In this document: piece by piece, positions 16,558 through 25,542 of the stretch
How the letters are laid out: each line of letters opens with the position of its first letter
Position numbering within the stretch: position 1 is the stretch's first letter
Assembly: GCA_963782445.1 (NCBI GenBank)
Contig: CAWAJM010000002.1
Coordinates: 310,001 to 374,000 of the forward strand
DNA: 64,000 nucleotides
Source: ZC4RG20 sp963782445
GTDB taxonomy: Bacteria > Pseudomonadota > Gammaproteobacteria > Steroidobacterales > Rariloculaceae
Direction of reading: 5' to 3'
Position numbers and translations under genes: made by a program
Notes under the pieces: generated by a model
The model's database searches: none
Told to the model about the DNA's origin: nothing
The model's input: the letters and a program-made list of their open reading frames with translations, nothing else

Positions 16558-17475
16558 ATGCGCGACTCGAACAGGGACGCTGCGGACGCTCGCGAGCCGC
16601 GCGTGATCGTCTGGAGCGGGGAAAGCGCCGCCGAGGCGGCCGAGCTTGCGCTCGTTCTCGCGGCCGCGGGCATCGAGCACGAGCGTACGACGGGGCGGCT
16701 GCACGAGCGGCTGCTCGTCGTGCCGGCCGCCGACGCGGATCGAGCCGCTGTCGAGCTCGCCGCGTACCGCGAGGAACGGGCCAAGGCCGGCCGCCGGCCG
16801 CGTGCTCCCGAGGCGCCCGCGTTTCCCGGGGCCTGGAACGGCGTCGCGGGCTACGCGGCCGTGCTGCTCGTCGTCGGCTACTGCGCGGGCCAGAACGTCT
16901 TCGACTTCGAGTGGCTCACGGCGGGCGACCTCGACGCGGGCGCCGTCATGCACGGGCAGCTCTGGCGCATCGTCACGGCCCTGACCCTGCACGCCAACGC
17001 CGAGCATCTCCTCGGCAACCTCGGCTTCGGCGCCTTCTTCGGCTACTTCGTGGGCCGCTACTTCGGCTTCGGCCTCGGGTGGTTCACGATCCTGGCCGGC
17101 GGCGCCATGGGCAATCTGCTCGATGCCGCCATGCAGCCCGCCGGGCACCGCGCGATCGGCGCGTCGACGGCCGTCTTCGCCGCACTCGGGCTGCTGACGG
17201 CGCATGCATGGCTCAAGCAGCGCGGCGAGCCTTCCTGGCGGGCGCGCGTCGCGCCGATCTTCGCGGGCATTTGCCTGCTGGGTTTCACGGGCACGGCCGG
17301 GGCGCACACCGACATCTTCGCCCATCTCATGGGCTACGCATCGGGCTTCGGCATCGGTGCCGTGCTGGCGCGGCTGCGCTTGCCGCGCGCGGCCGCGGTG
17401 CAGCGCGGCTTCGCTGCGCTCGCCGTCGTCGCCGTGGCACTGGCCTGGGCCGTCGGGCTGGGTCTGGCAGGCTAG
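16558..17475 (+). CDS. Rhomboid-family intramembrane serine protease
   Basis: 305 residues. About 1-85 form a soluble N-terminal domain beginning REPRVIVWSGESAAEAAELALVL, like the DUF2007-type fold sometimes joined to rhomboids. About 95-300 hold six or more hydrophobic helices. Catalytic features: GHRAIGAST with nucleophile Ser203, His256 in HTDIFAHLMGYASG, and the oxyanion/Asn region LHANAEHLLGNLGFG (Asn154). It should cleave membrane-spanning substrates in the inner membrane; substrates unknown. The gene is divergent from the zinc-ribbon gene and ends 4 bases before the stop of the convergent ATPase gene. Confidence 0.9.
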   Translation: MRDSNRDAADAREPRVIVWSGESAAEAAELALVLAAAGIEHERTTGRLHERLLVVPAADADRAAVELAAYREERAKAGRRPRAPEAPAFPGAWNGVAGYAAVLLVVGYCAGQNVFDFEWLTAGDLDAGAVMHGQLWRIVTALTLHANAEHLLGNLGFGAFFGYFVGRYFGFGLGWFTILAGGAMGNLLDAAMQPAGHRAIGASTAVFAALGLLTAHAWLKQRGEPSWRARVAPIFAGICLLGFTGTAGAHTDIFAHLMGYASGFGIGAVLARLRLPRAAAVQRGFAALAVVAVALAWAVGLGLAG

Positions 17476-17479
17476 CTTG

Positions 17480-18316
17480 CTAGTCGAGCACGCCGGCGAT
17501 GAGATCGACGAAGTCGCCCTCGCCCCGGATCTGCTCGGCGAGCCGGGCGTCCACGGCGTAGCCGTACGCGTTCGCGAGCGCTTCATACTTCGGCCGGCGG
17601 TGGGCGACGAGCGCCGGGAAGATCCAGCGCACGAACTCGTCGGGCTCGATCTCGTCGGGGCTCGCAAGCCCCGTCTCGGCCAGGTATTCGCCGAGCTTCG
17701 CGTCGAGGAAGCTCTCCTGATAGTAGAGCGGCTTCGGATCGTCGATGGCCCGCTGGACGAGTTGGCGCTCCATCTCGGCGTCCGCCTTGAGATAGAGGAT
17801 CAGCGTGTTGTCGGCCAACACGCGCTCGGTTTCCGGATCGTCGAGCTCGACGACGCTGCCGCCCGCGTCGTTGATGAAATCGTCGTAGCCGTAAATCTCG
17901 CGTGCCTTGATGATGAAGTCCGCGACGTCGCGCATCGCGCCGATCTCGGCCTCCCGATGCAGGCGCTGCCGCTTCTTGAACTCGTCCACGGGCAGCCCGC
18001 CCTTGTCGCGGCGGCCGATCTTGCCGAGAAACGTCGAGACCGGCTCGAGGTTGTGGACCGTGATGTTGCTTGCGATGTAGATCGAGTCATTGCGGAGCAG
18101 GTCGCGCAGAAAGCCGACTTGCATGGCCTGGCGCTTGATGTTGTCGAGGATCGGCTCCGCCAGGTACTTGGTGCCGATGCGGTAGTCGCCGGAGTAATGA
18201 AACCACTTCGAGCGCGGCAGCTTGTAGGCGAGCGTCGTTTTGCCGATGCCCGACATGCCGAGCAGGGTGATGGCCTTGTGCGGCCAGCGCAGGAAATCAT
18301 CGCGGGTCATTCGCAT
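17480..18316 (-). CDS. P-loop ATPase of unknown role
   Basis: 278-residue cytoplasmic protein with Walker A GMSGIGKTTLAYKL (about 20-33). The downstream half has DDFINDAGGSVVELDDPETERV and ILYLKADAEMERQLVQRAIDDPKPLYY. The fold resembles kinase-like P-loop NTPases (compare LYYQESFLDAKLGEYL), but I do not recognise a named family; annotated homologues are usually called simply 'ATPase'. The conserved phrase KWFHYSGDYRIGTKYLAEPI after the P-loop suggests a specific small substrate. It converges with the rhomboid gene and diverges from lhr. Confidence 0.75.
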   Translation of the reverse strand: MRMTRDDFLRWPHKAITLLGMSGIGKTTLAYKLPRSKWFHYSGDYRIGTKYLAEPILDNIKRQAMQVGFLRDLLRNDSIYIASNITVHNLEPVSTFLGKIGRRDKGGLPVDEFKKRQRLHREAEIGAMRDVADFIIKAREIYGYDDFINDAGGSVVELDDPETERVLADNTLILYLKADAEMERQLVQRAIDDPKPLYYQESFLDAKLGEYLAETGLASPDEIEPDEFVRWIFPALVAHRRPKYEALANAYGYAVDARLAEQIRGEGDFVDLIAGVLD

Positions 18317-18406
18317 GGGGCTCGATCCGCTCGCGGGGCAAAGCGCCGATTATACGGGACTGCGCGCCGGCTCACCGCCGCGCGGATTTTCCCGTATGCT
18401 TTGACG

Positions 18407-21400
18407 ATGGGGTTGGAGAGTTTGCATCCGGCCGTTGCGGGCTGGTTTCAGGACGAGTTTGCGGGGCCGACGCCCGTGCAGCGCAGGGCCTGGGAGGCGA
18501 TCAAGCGCGGGGCCGCGACGCTCATTAGCGCGCCGACGGGCTCGGGCAAGACGCTCGCGGCATTCCTCGCCGTCATCGACGATCTCGTGCGGCTCGCGCT
18601 CGAGGGGACGCTGGCCGACGAGACGCGCGTGCTCTACGTCTCGCCGCTCAAGGCGCTTTCCAACGACATCCAGAAAAACCTGCAAGTGCCGCTCGCGGGC
18701 ATCCGGCGCGAGCTGCTCGAGGCGGCGCTGCCGGATGCGCCGATCAAGGCCTGGGTTCGAACGGGGGACACGCCGCAGAGCGAGCGCGCGCGAATGCGTA
18801 AGACCCCGCCGCATATTCTCGTGACGACGCCCGAGTCGCTCTACATCCTGCTCACCTCGGAGTCGGGTCGGCGCATGCTCGGCACGGTCCGGACCGTCAT
18901 CGTCGACGAGATCCATGCGCTCGCGGGCAACAAGCGGGGCGCGCATCTCGCGCTGTCGCTCGGGCGGCTCGACGCGCTCTGCGCCGCGCCGCCTGTCCGC
19001 GTCGGCGTCTCGGCGACGACGAAGCCGATCTCGGCCGTCGCCGACTTCCTCACGGGCGGGCAGGGCGCGGCATGCACGATCATCGACGAAGGCCATGTGC
19101 GTGGGCGCGATCTCGCGCTCGAGTTACCGCCTTCTCCCCTCGAGGCCGTCATGGCCAACGAGGTTTGGACCGAGGTCTACGACCGCCTCGCCGAGCTCAT
19201 CCGCGCCCATACGACGACGCTCGTCTTCGTGAACACGCGCAGGCTGGCCGAGCGCGCCGCGCGGCATCTCGCCGAGCGGCTCGGCGAGGCGGCGGTGACG
19301 TCCCATCACGGCAGCCTCGCGAAGGAGCATCGCCTCGATGCCGAGCAACGGCTTAAGGCCGGCTCGCTCAAGGCGCTCGTCGCAACGTCTTCGCTCGAGC
19401 TCGGCATCGACGTGGGCGAGATCGATCTTGTCTGCCAGCTCGGCTCGCCGCGTGCAATCGCCGCGTTCCTGCAGCGCGTGGGCCGGTCGGGCCACGGCAT
19501 CGGACGTCTGCCCAAGGGACGGCTGTTTCCGCTCACGCGCGACGAGCTCGTCGAGTGCACGGCGCTGCTCGATGCCGCCGGGCGCGGGGAGCTCGACGCG
19601 ATGCGCGGCTGCGGCGCGCCGCTCGACGTCCTGGCCCAGCAGATCGTCAGCGAGGTCGCGATGCGCGAATGGCCGCTCGAGGCGCTGCACGCGCGCTTCC
19701 GAAAGGCCTGGCCGTATGCAGCGCTGCCGCTGGAAACCTTCGAAACCGTCGTCAGTATGCTCGCCGATGGATTCACGACGCATCGCGGCCGGCGCAGCGC
19801 CCACCTGCATTTCGACCGCGTCAACCGGGTCTTGCGGCCGCGGCGGGCGGCGCGGCTCACGGCCATCACGAACGGCGGCGTGATTCCGGACCAGTTCGAC
19901 TACGACGTCGTGCTGTTGCCCGAGGCGCATTCCATCGGCACTGTCAACGAGGATTTCGCCTTCGAGAGCATGGCGGGCGATATCTTCCAGCTCGGCAATA
20001 GCGCCTACCGGATCGCCAAAGTGGAGACCGGCAAGGTCTACGTCGAGGACGCGCGGGGGCAGCCGCCGAGCATCCCGTTCTGGTTCGGGGAGGCGCCGGG
20101 CCGCAGCGACGAGCTTTCGGCGGCCGTCTCGCGTCTGCGCCTGCGCGTCGACGAGTCCCTCGAAGCCCGCGGTCACGCCGGGACGGCCGCGGCGCTGGCC
20201 GCCGACCTCGGACTGACGTCGAGCGCCGCCGAGCAGCTCACGGACTATCTCGCGGCTGCGAAGGCCGCGCTCGGTTCGCTGCCCACACACGGGACGATCG
20301 TCTTCGAGCGATTCTTCGACGAGGCCGGCGACGCTCACCTCGTGATCCATTCGCCTTTCGGCTCGCGCGTCAACCGGGCCTGGGGACTCGCGCTGCGCAA
20401 GCGCTTTTGCCGGCGCTTCAACTTCGAGCTGCAGGCGGCCGCGCTCGAGGATTCGATCGTCATCTCGCTCGGCACCGTGCACAGCTTCGCGCTCGAGGAA
20501 GTCGCGAACTATCTCAAGGCTGCGACCGTGCGCGACGTGCTCGAACAGGCAGTGCTCGCGGCGCCGATGTTCCCGACGCAGTGGCGCTGGAACGCGACGA
20601 CGGCGCTCGCCGTGCGGCGTTTTACGAACGGCCGCAAGGCGCCGCCGCAGTTTCAGCGCAGCGACGCCGAGGACCTCATGGCCGCCGTGTTTCCCGATCA
20701 GCTCGCCTGCGCCGAGAATCTCGGCGGCGGCGACCGTGCGATCCCGGATCATCCGCTCGTGCGGCAAACGCTGGCCGACTGCGTCGCGGTCGCGATGGAC
20801 GTCGCGGGACTGGAACGGCTGCTCGAGCGCCTCGAGCGCGGGGCGTTGCGCGTGCTGTGCCGCGATCTTACGGGGCCGTCGCCGCTCGCCCAGGAAATCC
20901 TTGGCGCCAAGCCCTACGCCTTCCTCGACGACGCCCCGCAGGAGGAGCGGCGCACGCTGGCCGTGCAGTCCCGGCGGTTCATGAGCCCGGAGCAGGCCGC
21001 CGATCTCGGCCGGCTCGACGCCGCCGCTATCGCCGGCGTGCGCGAGGAGGCATGGCCTGCCGCGCGCGATCCCGACGAGTTACACGATGCGCTCGTTTCG
21101 GCGGGTTTCGTCACCGTTGCGGAAGGCGCGGCGGCGGGCTGGGCGGCGCATTTCGAGGCGCTGACGGTCACGCGCCGTGCCGCGACGTTTCGGGCGTCGG
21201 GGGGCGAGCCGCTTTGGGCCGCCGCGGAGAGGCTGCCCGAGCTCGAGCTTGCGTTTCCCGACGGCGAGGCCGGCGTCGAGGCGGCCGCGCTGCCCTGCAC
21301 CGTCGCCGATGCGGAAACGGCGCTCGTCGAACTCGTGCGCAGCCGCCTCGAGGCGCTGGGGCCCGTTACGGCCGCGGAGCTCGGCCGCCCGCTGGGCCTC

Positions 21401-22780
21401 GGGGCCGAGGCGTTGGCCGCGCCGTTGGCGGCCCTCGAGCAGCAGGGCTTCGCCATGCGCGGCCGCTTCGAGCCGACGGCGACCGCGGAGCAGTGGTGCG
21501 AGCGCAGGCTGCTGGCGCGGATCCACCGCTACACACTGAAGCGGCTACGCAGCGAGATCGAGCCGGTGTCGCTCGCCGAGTACCAGCGCTTTCTGTTTGC
21601 CTGGCAGGGGCTCGGCAGCGAGCGGCGCCAGGGACTCGAGGCGCTGCGCGGCGCGCTAGCCGATCTTCAGGGCTGCGCGCTGCCGGCCGCGGCCTGGGAG
21701 CGGGACGTGCTGCCGGCGCGCGTCGGAGACTACGGCGCGGACATGCTCGACCGCCTCTGCGCGGCCGGCGAGATCGTCTGGTGGCGCCCGCGGCGTGCCG
21801 CGGCGGCCGGTCCGCGCCCGAGCACCGTCGCGGCCTCGCCGATCGTCCTCGTGCCGCGGGCAGCGCTGAACGAGTGGCGCGTTTTGAGCGGCCGCGAGCA
21901 GGAGTCGGAGGCGGCTGAGGCCGGGCTGTCGTCGCCGGCCGCACGCGTCGCCGACGTGCTTATCCGGCACGGCGCGCTGTTCTTCGTCGAACTCGTGCAG
22001 GCCTCGGGACTGTTGCGAGTCCAGGTGGAGGAGGCGCTCGGCGAGCTCGTCGCGCGCGGCCTCGTCACGGCCGATTCCTTCAACGGTCTCAGGGCGCTGC
22101 TGACACCGCAGCGCCGGCGGACGGGTTTCCACGGCCGCGCCCGCCAGCGCGGCACGGGACACGGCTTCGATGCGGCGGGCCGCTGGAGCCTCATCGCACC
22201 GCGGCGGGCCGCGTGGGCCGCGGACTCCGAACCGACGGGGGAGGAGGCCGGCGGCCCCGCGCCGGGCGGTGCCGGCCTCGAGAGCGTGGATCGTTCCGAG
22301 GCCGTAGAGCGCGCGGCGCACTGTGTGCTGCGGCGCTACGGCGTCGTCTGCCGAGCCGTGCTTGCGCGCGAATCGCTCGCGCCCCCGTGGCGCGAGTTGC
22401 TCCGTGTCTACCGGCGTCTCGAGGCGCGCGGGGAGATTCGCGGCGGACGGTTCGTGGCACCGCTCGGCGGCGAACAGTTCGCGCTGCCGGAGGCGGTCGA
22501 GCGGCTCCGCCGCGTCAGGCGCAGCGCCGGCGACGGCGATTGGGTCGTGATCTCGGCGGCCGATCCGCTGAACCTCGCGGGGCTCGCCGCGGCGGAAGTC
22601 CGGATCCCGGCGGCGGCCTTCCGCCAGGTGGTCTTCCACGCCGGCGTGCCGCTGGCCGTGCACGGCGCCGCCGGCGTCGAGTGGCTCAGGACGGCCGACG
22701 AGAGCGAGCAGCACCGGGTCGCCGCGTTGTTCGCCGATCCGCGGCGCCTTGCGCCGCGCCGGGCTTTGGCGCGTCGCTGA
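18407..22780 (+). CDS. lhr: Lhr-type large ATP-dependent helicase
   Basis: 1457 residues from the ATG at 18407, close to full-length Lhr. Superfamily 2 helicase motifs: Q-like PTPVQRRAWEAI, Walker A SAPTGSGKTLAAFL (about 44-57), VDEIHAL (DEIH box), motif III SATTKP, LVFVNTRRLAE, and motif VI with LQRVGRSGH. After the helicase core come the winged-helix and Lhr-core domains (about 440-860), then a long C-terminal region of repeated winged-helix-like units as in E. coli Lhr. Lhr is a 3'-5' translocating DNA/RNA:DNA helicase connected with repair; a stand-alone nuclease/MPE partner gene is not next to it here. Divergent from the P-loop ATPase and 38 bases before ddl. Confidence 0.92.
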   Translation: MGLESLHPAVAGWFQDEFAGPTPVQRRAWEAIKRGAATLISAPTGSGKTLAAFLAVIDDLVRLALEGTLADETRVLYVSPLKALSNDIQKNLQVPLAGIRRELLEAALPDAPIKAWVRTGDTPQSERARMRKTPPHILVTTPESLYILLTSESGRRMLGTVRTVIVDEIHALAGNKRGAHLALSLGRLDALCAAPPVRVGVSATTKPISAVADFLTGGQGAACTIIDEGHVRGRDLALELPPSPLEAVMANEVWTEVYDRLAELIRAHTTTLVFVNTRRLAERAARHLAERLGEAAVTSHHGSLAKEHRLDAEQRLKAGSLKALVATSSLELGIDVGEIDLVCQLGSPRAIAAFLQRVGRSGHGIGRLPKGRLFPLTRDELVECTALLDAAGRGELDAMRGCGAPLDVLAQQIVSEVAMREWPLEALHARFRKAWPYAALPLETFETVVSMLADGFTTHRGRRSAHLHFDRVNRVLRPRRAARLTAITNGGVIPDQFDYDVVLLPEAHSIGTVNEDFAFESMAGDIFQLGNSAYRIAKVETGKVYVEDARGQPPSIPFWFGEAPGRSDELSAAVSRLRLRVDESLEARGHAGTAAALAADLGLTSSAAEQLTDYLAAAKAALGSLPTHGTIVFERFFDEAGDAHLVIHSPFGSRVNRAWGLALRKRFCRRFNFELQAAALEDSIVISLGTVHSFALEEVANYLKAATVRDVLEQAVLAAPMFPTQWRWNATTALAVRRFTNGRKAPPQFQRSDAEDLMAAVFPDQLACAENLGGGDRAIPDHPLVRQTLADCVAVAMDVAGLERLLERLERGALRVLCRDLTGPSPLAQEILGAKPYAFLDDAPQEERRTLAVQSRRFMSPEQAADLGRLDAAAIAGVREEAWPAARDPDELHDALVSAGFVTVAEGAAAGWAAHFEALTVTRRAATFRASGGEPLWAAAERLPELELAFPDGEAGVEAAALPCTVADAETALVELVRSRLEALGPVTAAELGRPLGLGAEALAAPLAALEQQGFAMRGRFEPTATAEQWCERRLLARIHRYTLKRLRSEIEPVSLAEYQRFLFAWQGLGSERRQGLEALRGALADLQGCALPAAAWERDVLPARVGDYGADMLDRLCAAGEIVWWRPRRAAAAGPRPSTVAASPIVLVPRAALNEWRVLSGREQESEAAEAGLSSPAARVADVLIRHGALFFVELVQASGLLRVQVEEALGELVARGLVTADSFNGLRALLTPQRRRTGFHGRARQRGTGHGFDAAGRWSLIAPRRAAWAADSEPTGEEAGGPAPGGAGLESVDRSEAVERAAHCVLRRYGVVCRAVLARESLAPPWRELLRVYRRLEARGEIRGGRFVAPLGGEQFALPEAVERLRRVRRSAGDGDWVVISAADPLNLAGLAAAEVRIPAAAFRQVVFHAGVPLAVHGAAGVEWLRTADESEQHRVAALFADPRRLAPRRALARR

Positions 22781-22818
22781 CGACCCATCGAGTACAATTC
22801 GCGCGTGGGAGTTTCGTC

Positions 22819-23841
22819 GTGAAGATCGCAGTGCTGTTCGGCGGCGACAGCGCCGAGCGGGACGTCTCCGCGGCCAGCGCCGCCCAGGTGGTCGGCGCGC
22901 TGCGCTCGCGCGGCCACGACGTCGTCGCCGTCGACGCGGGCCGCGGTGTGTTGGCGCCGCCGGAGGAGAAGGCCCTGCTGACGGGCCGCATCGCGAGCCT
23001 GCCGCCCTCGCGCATTGCCGGGCCCGGGCTGCCCGGCGTGATCGAACGGCTCGATTTCTACGACGTCGACCTCGTGTTCCTCGCTCTGCACGGCGGCACG
23101 GGCGAGGACGGCACGGTTCAGGCCGTCCTCGACCTCGCCGGGGTCGCCTATACGGGCACGGGGCGCCTCGGCAGTGCGCTCGGCATGGATAAGGATGTCT
23201 CGAAGCGCCTGTTTCTGGCGGCGGCCATTCCGACACCCGAGTGGCTCATGGCGCCCGTCGATGCCGAAACCGTCGCAAGCCGGCTCGGCTATCCCGTCAT
23301 CGTCAAACCGAATGCGGAGGGGTCGACCGTCGGGCTTTCGCTCGTCGAACGGCCCGAGGATCTGCCCGCGGCCGTCGAGGCCGCCGCTCCCTTCGGCGAC
23401 GTCATGGTCGAGCACTTCGTTGCCGGGCGGGAGCTGACGGTCGGCGTGCTGGACGACGAGCCGCTCGCCGTCGGCGAGATCATCCCGGCGAAGGGCACGA
23501 TCTTCGACTACGAATCGAAATATCAGGTTGGGGCCGCCGCCGAAATCTTTCCGGCCGATCTGACGCAGGCGCAAGCCGAGCGCGTGCAGGCGCTCGGCGT
23601 CGCTGCGCACCGCGCGCTCAAGCTCGAGTGTTACAGCCGGGCGGACTTCCGCATGGATGCGGAGGGCCGGTTCTGGTGCCTCGAGGTCAATACGCTGCCG
23701 GGGCTTACGTCAGGCAGCCTGCTGCCGCGCTCAGCCGCCGCGGTCGGGATCTCGTTTCCCGAGCTGTGCGAGCGGATCTGTGCCTGCGCGCTGCGCAAGC
23801 GCACCCGGCCGCGTCAGGCCGGTCCCGACCGGGGCGCTTGA
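22819..23841 (+). CDS. ddl: D-alanine--D-alanine ligase
   Basis: ATP-grasp enzyme joining two D-Ala for peptidoglycan precursors. 340 residues from the GTG at 22819 (GGGA upstream; the protein then begins MKIAVLFGGDSAERDVS, the canonical start). Visible: FLALHGGTGEDGTVQ, YTGTGRLGSALGMDK, the lysine-containing YPVIVKPNAEGSTVGLS loop, EIIPAKGTIFDYESKY, and the metal/ATP segment FWCLEVNTLPGLTSGSLLP. It is detached from the usual murC/murB-ddl-ftsQAZ cluster, resembling a DdlA-type location. The 3' end overlaps the convergent DUF423 gene by 28 bases. Confidence 0.94.
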   Translation: MKIAVLFGGDSAERDVSAASAAQVVGALRSRGHDVVAVDAGRGVLAPPEEKALLTGRIASLPPSRIAGPGLPGVIERLDFYDVDLVFLALHGGTGEDGTVQAVLDLAGVAYTGTGRLGSALGMDKDVSKRLFLAAAIPTPEWLMAPVDAETVASRLGYPVIVKPNAEGSTVGLSLVERPEDLPAAVEAAAPFGDVMVEHFVAGRELTVGVLDDEPLAVGEIIPAKGTIFDYESKYQVGAAAEIFPADLTQAQAERVQALGVAAHRALKLECYSRADFRMDAEGRFWCLEVNTLPGLTSGSLLPRSAAAVGISFPELCERICACALRKRTRPRQAGPDRGA

Positions 23842-24251
23842 TCCTGCTCGCCGGCCGATTGGGCGCCGCGCGCCGGGGCACGCGCCAAGGCGTACGCGAG
23901 CACGAGCCAGCTCGCGATCATGGCCGAGCCGCCGACCGGCGTCAGCGGCGCGGCCGCCGTGGCGCCGAGCAGGTAGACCAGATAGATGCTGCCGCAAAAC
24001 AGCACCGCTCCCGCGAACATGAGCCAGCCGGCGACGCGGACGGGGCCGGGCGGCAGCCGGTCGACGAGCAGCGCGACGGCCAGCAGGCCGAGGGCGTGGT
24101 AGTACTGGTACTGCACGGCCGTGCCGACGATCGAGAGCGCGTGCGCGCCCAGCGCGCTCTCGAGGCCGTGGCTCGTCCAAGCGCCGATGGCCGTCGCCGC
24201 CGCGAGCAGCAGCGCGGCGAGCAGCGCAAACAGTTTTCCGCTCGAAGACAT
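23814..24251 (-). CDS. DUF423-family membrane protein
   Basis: 145 residues with four hydrophobic helices (LFALLAALLLAAATAIGAW, YYHALGLLAVALLV, VAGWLMFAGAVLFCGSIYLVYLL, SAMIASWLVLAYALA) and the family-typical AWTSHGLE, FCGSIYLVYL and TPVGGSAMI phrases. Inner-membrane location; function unknown, although the family is widespread (YwdK/YgdD-like). The C-terminal tail is hydrophilic and its coding sequence overlaps the end of ddl on the other strand. Confidence 0.88.
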   Translation of the reverse strand: MSSSGKLFALLAALLLAAATAIGAWTSHGLESALGAHALSIVGTAVQYQYYHALGLLAVALLVDRLPPGPVRVAGWLMFAGAVLFCGSIYLVYLLGATAAAPLTPVGGSAMIASWLVLAYALARAPARGAQSAGEQDQAPRSGPA

Positions 24252-24425
24252 GTATCATTCCTCCTCCGGCTCGGGACTGGCCGTCGGGGCGCGCAGCATA
24301 GGCAGATCCGCGCGCGACCGCCACTCCCGCGGAGCGCCGGGGCCGGCCGCGGGCCGGGGTAGCGGTGCGGAGCCGGCGGTAGAGGAAGAAAACAAAGCGG
24401 CAAGAGCCGCCCGGGGTTGTTCTCG
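24252..24425. other. Short divergent intergenic region
   Basis: About 170 bases between the divergent DUF423 and glutathione S-transferase genes. It should contain both promoters, but I find no convincing -35/-10 pair. No repeat or RNA structure stands out. Confidence 0.4.
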
Positions 24426-25031
24426 ATGAAGCTATATCACTGCCAAGGAAGCCGTTCGACGCGTGTGTACTGGATGTTGGAGGAGCTCGGCCTCGAGTAC
24501 CAAATCGAGGTGCTGCCCTTCGACGTGGAGGCTCTGCAGAGCGCGGATTGTTTGCAGATCGCGGGCAAGGGGCGTGTGCCCGTGCTCGTCATCGACGCCG
24601 TGACGATGTACGAATCCGTGCCCATCGTGCAGTACCTGCTCGATCATTACAGCGACGGCCGGCTCGAGCCGACGCGCGACTCGAACGAGTACGGCGTTTT
24701 TCTGCGCTGGATGACGTTCGGCGAGGACACGCTCATGGGTCCGGCGTCGAAGATCGCACGCCACACGTTCGGTCTGCCCGAGGCCGAGCGCGACGGCGCC
24801 CTGCTCAAGGAAGGCATGCGCCGCTTCAATCACTACGCGCGCACGCTCGAAGACGCGCTCTCGAATCAGGGCTATCTGTACGACGATGCGTTCACGGCAG
24901 CGGACATCGTCGTCGGGTACACCCTGCATCTCGTCGCGCATGCCGGCGCGCTGCCTGGCGATTGTCCGAAGCTCGTGGCGTATTACGAGCGCCTCGCCGG
25001 GCGGCCGGCCTTCCAGAAAGCGACAGTCTGA
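24426..25031 (+). CDS. Glutathione S-transferase family protein
   Basis: 201 residues from the ATG at 24426. The N-terminal thioredoxin-like domain begins KLYHCQGSRSTRVYWMLEELGLEY; the Ser of RSTR is at the position of the catalytic Ser in many bacterial GSTs. The glutathione-contact motif KGRVPVLVID(A)VTMYESVPIVQYL has the cis-Pro and the ES pair. The C-terminal all-helical domain has the N-capping region FTAADIVVGYTL. Likely cytosolic; glutathione-dependent conjugation or reduction is inferred and the substrate is unknown. Lies next to the intron-containing tRNA gene, on the opposite strand and converging with it. Confidence 0.9.
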   Translation: MKLYHCQGSRSTRVYWMLEELGLEYQIEVLPFDVEALQSADCLQIAGKGRVPVLVIDAVTMYESVPIVQYLLDHYSDGRLEPTRDSNEYGVFLRWMTFGEDTLMGPASKIARHTFGLPEAERDGALLKEGMRRFNHYARTLEDALSNQGYLYDDAFTAADIVVGYTLHLVAHAGALPGDCPKLVAYYERLAGRPAFQKATV

Positions 25032-25073
25032 GACCGCGCCAGCCCGCACGGCCGCCGCCGCGACCGCGGAATA

Positions 25074-25391
25074 TGGTGGGCCCGGTAGGACTCGAACCTA
25101 CGACCAAGGGATTCGCTTCACCCGCCGTTTCCGGCGGCAGCGGACTATCTCTTCACCCGCGGGCCGCGCTGGCGCGGCTCGGGAGGGTGCGGGACGCTCC
25201 TGCCTGTAATTAAGAGCGCTGAAGCTCTCAGGTAGTCTCTGCACCTTCCGGCGGTGCACCGCCGGCTTGGCTCAGGGTTGCCGGCTCGCTGGCTACGGTT
25301 TCCCTGAATTCATCCCGTCCACTTCGGGGCTTTCGCCGCGAAGGCACCTACTCGATGAGTCCCCTGCTCTAACCGACTGAGCTACAGGCCC
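25074..25391 (-). tRNA. ileX-like: tRNA-Ile2 (anticodon CAT) interrupted by a group I intron
   Basis: On the minus strand, exon 1 (25391-25355, 37 nt) and exon 2 (25113-25074, 40 nt) join to a perfect 77-nt tRNA with encoded CCA. Acceptor GGGCCTG pairs with CGGGCCC (one G-T), D-stem GCTC/GAGC, anticodon stem GGGGA/TCCCT, T-arm GTAGG-TTCGAGT-CCTAC. The anticodon loop is CTCATAA, so the anticodon is CAT. The phrase GACTCATAATCCCTTGGTCG matches the minor isoleucine tRNA (lysidine-modified, reads AUA) far better than elongator tRNA-Met. The loop is split directly after the anticodon T. A TAGAAT hexamer at 25401-25406 (minus strand) is a plausible -10 box. Without splicing the tRNA cannot fold, so intron activity should be needed unless another copy exists elsewhere. 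Confidence 0.95.
25114..25354 (-). mobile_element. Group I intron (IC3-like) in the tRNA-Ile2 anticodon loop
   Basis: 241 nt without an internal ORF. Insertion follows the anticodon CAT; the intron ends in G (omega-G, base 25114), and the 5' exon ends in T, giving the expected U-G pair at the 5' splice site. The internal guide GTG (25347-25345) pairs with exon CAT. Core segments read on the minus strand: GCCAAGCC-type joining region (plus 25264-25282), P7 strand GGTGCAGAGACTA (plus 25233-25245) and its partner GAGATAGTCC (plus 25142-25151). These strings and the insertion site agree with the small self-splicing intron of Azoarcus tRNA-Ile(CAU). No homing endonuclease gene is present, so present-day mobility is doubtful. 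Confidence 0.92.
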
Positions 25392-25542
25392 ACGCCGATT
25401 ATTCTACACGGCTTATCAAGGAACCGTCGGCGCCCGTTTTCTAGGCTGGGGGTGCGCGTGAGCGCCCGAAGTCCGTTTTGGCCGCCGGGCCCGTCGCGCG
25501 TTGGGTCGGCCCGCGGCCGTAGCGCTGCCGGCTGCCCGGACG
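25392..25542. other. Upstream region of tRNA-Ile2
   Basis: About 150 bases between the tRNA 5' end and the EamA remnant. It contains the TAGAAT -10-like box of the tRNA (25401-25406, minus strand) and, further out, a GC-rich stretch in which I recognise no gene. Confidence 0.4.

Noticed and set aside
25074..25391. Reading the split tRNA as elongator or initiator tRNA-Met (same CAT anticodon).
   Set aside because: The exon sequence around the anticodon (GACTCATAATCCCTTGGTCG) matches minor tRNA-Ile. The initiator features (three G-C pairs below the loop with A1-C72 mismatch) are absent.
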